In this document: positions 58,735-64,000 of the stretch, piece by piece | Layout of the letters: each line of letters begins with the position of its first letter | How positions within the stretch are numbered: position 1 is the stretch's first letter | The notes under the pieces: model-generated | The model's database searches: none | What the model was told of the DNA's origin: nothing | What the model saw: the letters and a program-made list of their open reading frames with translations, nothing else | Assembly (NCBI RefSeq): GCF_001270495.1 | Contig: NZ_LGUR01000194.1 | Location: forward strand, 1-64,000 | DNA from: Streptomyces viridochromogenes | GTDB lineage: Bacteria; Actinomycetota; Actinomycetes; Streptomycetales; Streptomycetaceae | DNA length: 64,000 nucleotides | Reading direction: 5' to 3' | Program-made: the position numbers and the translations under genes

Positions 58735-59658
58735 TCAGCGGACCGGCGTGCCCTGCGGCTGCGGCGGGGCGATGCCCAGCGCCGTCGTGTACTTCGACAG
58801 GGCGAGCTTGCCGATCGCCGGGTACGGGCCGAGCGCCTCGGCAGCGGAACAGCCCGCCTCCTGAGCGGCCTCCGCGACCAGGCTCGGGTCGATCTCCGGC
58901 CCTATCAGATACGGCGCCAGCGCCAGCTGCTGGGAGCCCGAGGAACGCAGCTGGTCGGCCACGGCCGAGATCGAGCCCTCCTGGTCCAGGGCCGCCGCCA
59001 TCACCGGCACGGCCAGGCGCGCGGCGAGCAGCATGCCGGTGATCCCGGCCGCCTGCACGGCCTCCTCGCCGCCCACAGAGGCGAGGATGATGCCGTCCGC
59101 GGCCGTGGCCACGGTGAACAGCCGGGCGCGGTCGGCGCGGGCCAGGCCGGCCTCCGACAGGCGCACGTGCAGCGCCTCGGCGAGCAGCGGGTGCGGGCCG
59201 AGCACATCGGTCAGATCGGCCGCGACACGGCTGTCCATCACGGCCTGGCGGATGACGCGCAGCAGCGCGTTGTCCGGGCCGGCGAGCAGCGGCACGACGA
59301 CGGCGACGGGGCCCTCCGGCTCCTTGGCCTCCACACCGGCGGCGATCGCCTGCTCATAGCGGGCGGCGCGCTCCTCGGCCGCGTGCACCAGCACCGACTG
59401 GAGGGTGGGGAACTCCACGTCATCACCGTCGACGTACCCGATCCGGGCGTCGAGGCCGGGGAGCTCGGAGCGGGCGATGCTCACGACCTCCTCGGCGAGG
59501 CCGCGGGTGGCGGCGCTCGGAGTGCCCGGCACCGCGAGAACGAGCGCGGGCGCGCCCTCGGGAGCCGCCAGGGGCTCGGGTCGGCGGTGCCGCCCGGGCT
59601 GACGAGGTCGCGGCATTCGTACTGGCAGGCCGGACGCGGGCCCAGTGGGGGAGCTCAT
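58735..59658 (-). CDS. CbiX/sirohydrochlorin chelatase-like protein, degenerate
   Basis: 307 aa with two CbiX-like halves (residues ~36-160 and ~185-290). Active chelatases carry an H-G-S motif after the first strand. Here it reads LVLAVPGTPS, so the metal-binding His is missing, and the second half reads FTVATAADGIILASVG. It retains AEALGPYPAIGKLAL near the end. It may have another role. A Pro/Arg-rich 35-residue N-terminus precedes the domain. Confidence 0.7.
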   Translation of the reverse strand: MSSPTGPASGLPVRMPRPRQPGRHRRPEPLAAPEGAPALVLAVPGTPSAATRGLAEEVVSIARSELPGLDARIGYVDGDDVEFPTLQSVLVHAAEERAARYEQAIAAGVEAKEPEGPVAVVVPLLAGPDNALLRVIRQAVMDSRVAADLTDVLGPHPLLAEALHVRLSEAGLARADRARLFTVATAADGIILASVGGEEAVQAAGITGMLLAARLAVPVMAAALDQEGSISAVADQLRSSGSQQLALAPYLIGPEIDPSLVAEAAQEAGCSAAEALGPYPAIGKLALSKYTTALGIAPPQPQGTPVR

Positions 59659-59778
59659 GGCGACGCATGTTACTGGCTTCTTGGGCTCCCCTGTTCGGGG
59701 AGGGTGCAGGTGAGCGGTATCCGTCCGCTTTTGTCTGATTGAGTTACCTACGGTCCGGAACCGGGTGGCGTCGGTGGA

Positions 59779-60756
59779 TCAGTCCCTCTTTCCGCTCACC
59801 ACACAGAGCATCACATCATCACTCGGCAGAGTGAGCCCGCCCGTCGCCAGACCGGTCGCGATGCGCACCGCTCCCTGGAGCGGATCCCCGGCGGCAGGCA
59901 CATGCCGTGCGTGCGGCAGCCGCTTCGACAACTCCTCCTCCAGAGGTTCGAGAAGAGGCGCGCCCATCTGGAACAGGCCGCCGGTGAGCGCGACTTGGGG
60001 CTCCCCGGTCGCGGGGCAGACGGCGGCCGCGGAGTCGGCCATGTGCCGTGCGGCGGCCAGCAGGATGTCCGCGGCCACCGGGTCGCCGTCCGCGCAGGCG
60101 CCCACGTGCGGAGCGAAGGAGGCGAGGACGGCGGGACGGTCCGGGCGCGGATAGAGCTTCCCGGGCAGCCCCGGCATCGGGCCGAACAGCTCCTCGGCGG
60201 CGGCCAGCAGTCCGGCCGACCCGTCGGGCCGCCCGTCGTACGCCCGCAACGCCGCCTCCAGCCCGGCCCGCCCGATCCAGGCACCGCTGCCACAGTCTCC
60301 GAGCAGATGCCCCCAGCCGTCCGCGCGGGTCCAGCGCGCCAGGTCGGTGCCGATCGCGATCAGTCCTGTACCGGCGGCGAGCACGGCACCGGGCCGGGCC
60401 CCGAGGGCGCCGGCATAGGCGGTGACGGCATCGGCGGCGAGTGCGACGCGCTCGATGCCGAACTCCCGCTCCAGCGCACCCGGCAGTTCGGCGCGCAGGG
60501 CGTCCCCCAGGCTGGCCATCCCGGCCGCCCCGACCGCGGCCGCGCCCAGCCCGGTGACACCGGCCTCGGCCACCGACGCCCGCACCATGGGCACCAGTTG
60601 CGCCATCAGATGATCGGGGTCGATACCCCGGTCACCGGTTCGCACGGGCTCACGGGACTCCCGCCGGGCCAGACCACCACGGCCGACGGTTCCGACGACG
60701 ACCCGCATACCGGACCCGCCGGAGTCGACGGCGAGAAACCCGGAGCCGCCGGTCAC
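59779..60756 (-). CDS. BadF-type ATPase, N-acetylglucosamine kinase-like
   Basis: 325 aa. ASKHA fold: phosphate-1 motif FLAVDSGGSGMRV with D11, ATP motif VLAAGTGLIAIGTD, and GWGHLLGDCGSGAWIGRAGL, characteristic of eukaryotic-type GlcNAc kinases. The end VALTGGLFQMG is the adenosine motif. It probably phosphorylates an amino sugar. The GTG at 60756 gives the conserved beginning; the frame continues far upstream but into unrelated sequence. It is divergent from the ung region. Confidence 0.85.
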   Translation of the reverse strand: MTGGSGFLAVDSGGSGMRVVVGTVGRGGLARRESREPVRTGDRGIDPDHLMAQLVPMVRASVAEAGVTGLGAAAVGAAGMASLGDALRAELPGALEREFGIERVALAADAVTAYAGALGARPGAVLAAGTGLIAIGTDLARWTRADGWGHLLGDCGSGAWIGRAGLEAALRAYDGRPDGSAGLLAAAEELFGPMPGLPGKLYPRPDRPAVLASFAPHVGACADGDPVAADILLAAARHMADSAAAVCPATGEPQVALTGGLFQMGAPLLEPLEEELSKRLPHARHVPAAGDPLQGAVRIATGLATGGLTLPSDDVMLCVVSGKRD

Positions 60757-60827
60757 GGCAGTCGCCGGTCCACCGGCTGCCCACCCGGTCCGACGGGGGA
60801 GCGAAGGACGGAACGAGGACGACGGCC

Positions 60828-60989
60828 ATGGCGACGCTGATGACCATGGCGGAGTGGCTCGACCGCTGGACGGAACAAGCTCCCCTCCTTCCCGGTGACC
60901 GGCTGCGGGACCGGCTCGACGGGTTCGAAGAATCGACGCCGAAGATCTCGACGACAAAGATCTCGATGAGGAGGAAGGGTAGCGCCTGA
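60828..60989 (+). CDS. possible 53-aa small protein
   Basis: ATG with AGGA eight bases upstream, reading MATLMTMAEWLDRWTEQAPL to MRRKGSA. It has a helical start and a basic tail. It is 70 bp upstream of ung and divergent from the kinase. No homology can be judged by eye, and it could be a chance frame. Confidence 0.3.
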   Translation: MATLMTMAEWLDRWTEQAPLLPGDRLRDRLDGFEESTPKISTTKISMRRKGSA

Positions 60990-61059
60990 GGGGCCGCCCG
61001 CGGGGGGAGGCTTCCGTGTATATGCGGGGCCTCTGTGGGTGCCAGTAGAGTGACGCGCC

Positions 61060-61737
61060 GTGGCACCACGACCCTTGCATGAACTTGTTGAAGCCGGCTG
61101 GGCGAAAGCTCTGGAGCCCGTGGCCGAACGCATCGCCGCCATGGGGGACTTCCTCCGGGCCGAGATCGCGGCGGGCCGTACCTATCTTCCGTCCGGGGCG
61201 AACGTCCTGCGGGCCTTCCAGCAGCCCTTCGACGACGTCCGTGTCCTGATCGTGGGTCAGGACCCCTACCCCACGCCGGGGATGGCGATCGGGCTGAGTT
61301 TCGCGGTCTCGCCCGAGGTGCGTTCGCTGCCGGGCAGTCTGGAGAACATCTTCCGGGAGATGCACTCCGACCTCGGGCTGCCCAGGCCGTCGAACGGCGA
61401 TCTGACGCCGTGGACGCAGCAGGGTGTGCTGCTGCTCAACAGGGCCCTGACGACGGCCCCGCGCAAGCCCGCCGCGCACCGGGGCCAGGGGTGGGAGGAG
61501 GTCACGGAGCAGGCCATCCGGGCGCTGGCCGCGCGCGGCAAGCCGCTCGTGTCGATCCTGTGGGGTCGTGACGCGCGAAATCTGCGGCCGTTGCTGGGGG
61601 ATCTTCCGGCGATCGAGTCCGCGCACCCGTCACCGATGTCCGCCGACCGGGGCTTCTTCGGCTCGCGTCCCTTCAGCCGGGCCAACGACCTGCTGATCCG
61701 GCAGGGCGGACAGCCGGTGGAGTGGCGACTGCCGTAG
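61060..61737 (+). CDS. ung: uracil-DNA glycosylase, family 1
   Basis: 225 aa, standard length. Motif A is [16 protein letters not shown] with catalytic D68; motif B is HPSPMSA with H189. The uracil pocket includes [11 protein letters not shown]. It removes uracil from DNA to start base-excision repair. GTG start. Many Streptomyces carry more than one ung copy; the P in GQDPYPTPG (GQDPYH in E. coli) is typical of actinobacterial members. Confidence 0.95.
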   Translation: MAPRPLHELVEAGWAKALEPVAERIAAMGDFLRAEIAAGRTYLPSGANVLRAFQQPFDDVRVLIVGQDPYPTPGMAIGLSFAVSPEVRSLPGSLENIFREMHSDLGLPRPSNGDLTPWTQQGVLLLNRALTTAPRKPAAHRGQGWEEVTEQAIRALAARGKPLVSILWGRDARNLRPLLGDLPAIESAHPSPMSADRGFFGSRPFSRANDLLIRQGGQPVEWRLP

Positions 61738-61844
61738 GGCAGGGTGCGCCGGCCCGGCTGGCGGCCCGGCGACCGGAGTCGGTTCTGCCGTGGGGGCAGC
61801 GGCGATCAACCGGTCGCCGAGGCCGGCCCGTGAGCCGCGACGGC

Positions 61845-62930
61845 TCAACCGACCACCGCGGCCCTGACGCAGAGCACGTCCGGCAGATGCGATGCCAGTT
61901 GCCGCCAGCTGTCGCCGTCGTCGGCCGACGCGAACACCTCGCCGTTGCGGTTGCCGAAGTACACGCCCGCCGGGTCCGCGTCGTCGGTGCACATCGCGTC
62001 GCGCAGCACCGTGCCGTAGTGGTCCTCCTGGGGCAGCCCCGCGGACAGGGGCTCCCAGCTCTTGCCCGCGTCCGCCGTACGGAAGACGCGACAGCGGTGG
62101 TCGGCCGGGACGCGGTCCGAGTCGGCGTTGATCGGGAACACGTAGGCCGTCTCGGCTCGGTGGGGATGCGCCGCGGCCGCGAAGCCGAAGGTGGACGGCA
62201 GGCCCTCGCCGATGTCCGTCCAGTGCGCGCCCGCGTCGTCGCTGCGGTACACGCCCCAGTGGTTCTGGAGATAGAGGCGGTCCGCGGTCGTCGCGTCCTG
62301 CGCGATCTTGTGCACGCACTGGCCGAACTCCGGGTTCGGATCCGGCAGGAACACCGCGGAGACGCCGGAGTTGGACGGCGCCCAGCTCGCACCGCCGTCG
62401 GCCGTCCTGAACACGCCGGCGGTCGACACGGCGACCGTCACGGCCTGCGGGTCGCGCTTGTCGGTGATCACGGTGTGCAGCCCCTCACCGCCGCCGCCCG
62501 GCACCCACTTCGACCTGGTCGGGTGCTCCCACAGCGGGCGGACGAGGTCGAAGGTCTCGCCGCGGTCCTCGGAGCGGTACAGCGCGGCCGGTTCCGTGCC
62601 CGCGTACACCACGTCCGGCTCCGCGGCCGCCGGGTGCAGCTGCCACACCCGCTCCAGGGAAGCGCCCGTGTCCTTCGGGAACCTGACGGCCGGCCGGGCC
62701 GGTTCGGTCCAGGTGTGGCCCAGGTCGTCGGAGTGGAACACGGAGGGACCCCAGTGCGCGCTGTCGCCGCCGGCCAGCAGGCGCGGACGCTCGCCCCGGG
62801 TGTCGATGGCGACCGAGTACACGGCCTGGGCGTTGAAGTACGGGCTCTCGTCGAACTCCCAGGTGTCACCTCGCCTCCGCCCGATGAACAGGCCCTTGCG
62901 GGTTCCCACGGCGAGCAGTACCTCGGTCAT
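61845..62930 (-). CDS. BNR/sialidase-like beta-propeller protein
   Basis: 361 aa. It has repeated Asp-box-like motifs (SDDLGHTWTEPA, SEDRGETFDLV, TADGGASWAPS, SDDAGAHWTD, TADAGKSWEPL, SADDGDSWRQL) of a 6-7 bladed propeller of the Vps10/exo-alpha-sialidase superfamily. No signal peptide and no catalytic Arg triad are evident, so it is probably a cytoplasmic non-sialidase. The ATG at 62930 has GGAGG eight bases upstream. Confidence 0.8.
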   Translation of the reverse strand: MTEVLLAVGTRKGLFIGRRRGDTWEFDESPYFNAQAVYSVAIDTRGERPRLLAGGDSAHWGPSVFHSDDLGHTWTEPARPAVRFPKDTGASLERVWQLHPAAAEPDVVYAGTEPAALYRSEDRGETFDLVRPLWEHPTRSKWVPGGGGEGLHTVITDKRDPQAVTVAVSTAGVFRTADGGASWAPSNSGVSAVFLPDPNPEFGQCVHKIAQDATTADRLYLQNHWGVYRSDDAGAHWTDIGEGLPSTFGFAAAAHPHRAETAYVFPINADSDRVPADHRCRVFRTADAGKSWEPLSAGLPQEDHYGTVLRDAMCTDDADPAGVYFGNRNGEVFASADDGDSWRQLASHLPDVLCVRAAVVG

Positions 62931-63204
62931 GCCGGTCACCTCCGCGACGTCTTTGTCTCAGGTACCGGCCAGTCTGCACCTCGGCACTGACAGTCACCTC
63001 TGGAACGGCTTGCGTCGCAGGTCAGGGCGGCGAGGATAGCTCGCCGCCGCGGATTGCGGGGCGCTTTCGCGAGACACCCGCGGGCGTCGCGTGACCCGTG
63101 CCACGGTCGATCCCGGCAGGTGCCGTGAGCATCCGCCTGCCGTCTCCCGTATGGGAGGGCGGTGGGTCCGGCTTGTTCGTGCGCTCATGAGGAGGAAGCC
63201 TTCG

Positions 63205-63792
63205 ATGGCGTTCCGTGGTCCGAAGGTCTGGCTGTGGCGGTGGCGGCGCAATCCGCTCAGGCGCCGGGCCGACGCGGTGGAGGGCTGGGTACTGCTCGCC
63301 GCCTGGGCGGTCACCGCCCTCGCCGGAGTACTCGCCGGCCTGGCGACGGCCGGCACGGTGGAGCAGGGCATGGCCCGTGAGCGCGTCGAGTGGCGGCCCG
63401 TGGTGGCCCTCCTCACCGAGCAGGCGCCGGGCACGCCCGACTCCCGCGTCGGCACGCCGAGCAGCGAGCAGGTGTGGGCGAAGGTCCGCTGGAGCGCGCG
63501 GGACGGTTCCCCGCACACCGGCCAGGCCCGCGTCCGGCCCGGCAGCGGCGTCGGCATGCCGGTCACCGTCTGGACCGACCCGCAGGGCCGCCTGGTGACC
63601 CGGCCCGCCACCCCCTCCGAGGCCCGCACCCGGGCCACCCTGGTCGGCGCGCTCGCGGGCGTCAGCGCGGCGTGCGTCCCCTTCGTCGCCGGCCGCGCCC
63701 TCCGCAGCCGTCTGGAGAGCCGGCGCGTCGACCAGTGGGGCTACGAGTGGGCACGGTTCGGACCGTTGTGGGGTGGGCGGACGACGGGGTGA
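63205..63792 (+). CDS. Rv1733c-like membrane protein
   Basis: 195 aa. Starts MAFRGPKVWLWRWRRNPLRR, with AGGAGG nine bases upstream. Two transmembrane helices (AVEGWVLLAAWAVTALAGVL near residue 24 and ATLVGALAGVSAACVPFVAG near 150) enclose an extracellular loop. The pattern W-R-NPLRR then VTVWTDPQGRLVTRPA is typical of the actinobacterial Rv1733c family of unknown function. Confidence 0.8.
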   Translation: MAFRGPKVWLWRWRRNPLRRRADAVEGWVLLAAWAVTALAGVLAGLATAGTVEQGMARERVEWRPVVALLTEQAPGTPDSRVGTPSSEQVWAKVRWSARDGSPHTGQARVRPGSGVGMPVTVWTDPQGRLVTRPATPSEARTRATLVGALAGVSAACVPFVAGRALRSRLESRRVDQWGYEWARFGPLWGGRTTG

Positions 63793-63831
63793 CGGCTGAA
63801 CGGGGGGCGGGCAGGGCGCCCCGAGCCGGCC

Positions 63832-64000
63832 TCACCCCTCACCCGGCAGCGCCCGTCCCAGAATCCCGTCCACGTCGGCGGCGTCCGGCAGTGTCCCGAA
63901 CGCGTGCCCCCAGTCACCGCCCAGTCGGGTCGCGCAGAAGGCGTCGGCGATCGCCGCGGGGGAGTGCCGGACCAGCAGAGAGGCCTGGAGGGTCAGGGCC
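63832..64000 (-). CDS. 3' end of an acyl-CoA dehydrogenase (AidB-like), cut by the window
   Basis: Only the last 55 codons are present: ALTLQASLLVRHSPAAIADA, then FCATRLGGDWGHAFGTLP and an end at TGA 63832-63834. This resembles the C-terminus of AidB-type acyl-CoA dehydrogenase homologues involved in alkylation response. The rest lies beyond the window. Confidence 0.65.
   Translation of the reverse strand, partial: ALTLQASLLVRHSPAAIADAFCATRLGGDWGHAFGTLPDAADVDGILGRALPGEG

Overview
The window is high-G+C actinobacterial chromosome, almost certainly Streptomyces. The evidence is the strong G/C bias at third codon positions, frequent GTG starts, ATGA gene overlaps, twin-arginine and lipoprotein exports, sugar ABC operons with no ATPase gene, a RacP/DUF6192 pair, and a c-di-AMP riboswitch upstream of a NlpC/P60 gene. 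No rRNA, tRNA or CRISPR array was seen. No replication, capsid, terminase or portal genes are present, so the phage-like block is not a prophage.

Layout. 1-2400: a LacI-type regulator convergent with an orphan sugar-binding lipoprotein; each gene is preceded by the same 14-bp operator core. 2492-7000: a 4.5-kb unit bounded by 31-bp inverted repeats (one mismatch). It holds a recombinase remnant, a class I terpene synthase, an IS5-type transposase placed exactly at the end of a frameshifted racP-like gene, a DUF6192 gene and a small unknown gene. 7061-8730: a NlpC/P60-fold secreted protein whose catalytic Cys codon is changed to Gly, under a c-di-AMP (ydaO/yuaA) riboswitch. 8881-9939: an extended SDR. 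10044-15442: a D-glucarate-type uptake and catabolism operon (binding protein, two permeases, 5-dehydro-4-deoxyglucarate dehydratase, glucarate dehydratase).

16091-45868 is the centrepiece: an uninterrupted co-directional extracellular-type contractile injection system (eCIS) locus. In order it encodes sheath, tube, zinc-ribbon baseplate factor, a Pro/Ala-rich protein, DUF4255 cap, AAA+ ATPase, a small protein, a 2245-residue DUF4157 giant protein, a probable immunity gene, tube-adaptor protein, LysM-like protein, spike hub, spike, PAAR-like tip, gp25, two very large baseplate proteins, a tail protein, a DUF6519 protein and a signal-less peptidoglycan amidase. It closes with a perfect 17-bp terminator stem. 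The giant protein combines a DUF4157 HELLH head, a long helical middle and a compositionally foreign C-terminal domain that is directly followed by an equally foreign small gene. The best explanation is a swappable toxin/immunity pair installed on the cargo or tape-measure protein of the injection system.

46024-49718: the phenylacetyl-CoA epoxidase operon paaABCDE. 49797-64000: ordinary chromosomal genes, namely DUF5997 beside a LysR effector-domain protein without DNA-binding domain, a Tat-exported GH127 glycosidase with a LamG insertion, a HAD phosphatase, an Lrp regulator, a FUSC transporter with a terminator hairpin in its leader, a 169-bp MITE-like palindrome, a lactonase, a degenerate CbiX-like protein, a BadF-type sugar kinase, uracil-DNA glycosylase, a beta-propeller protein, an Rv1733c-like membrane protein and the 3' end of an AidB-like acyl-CoA dehydrogenase.
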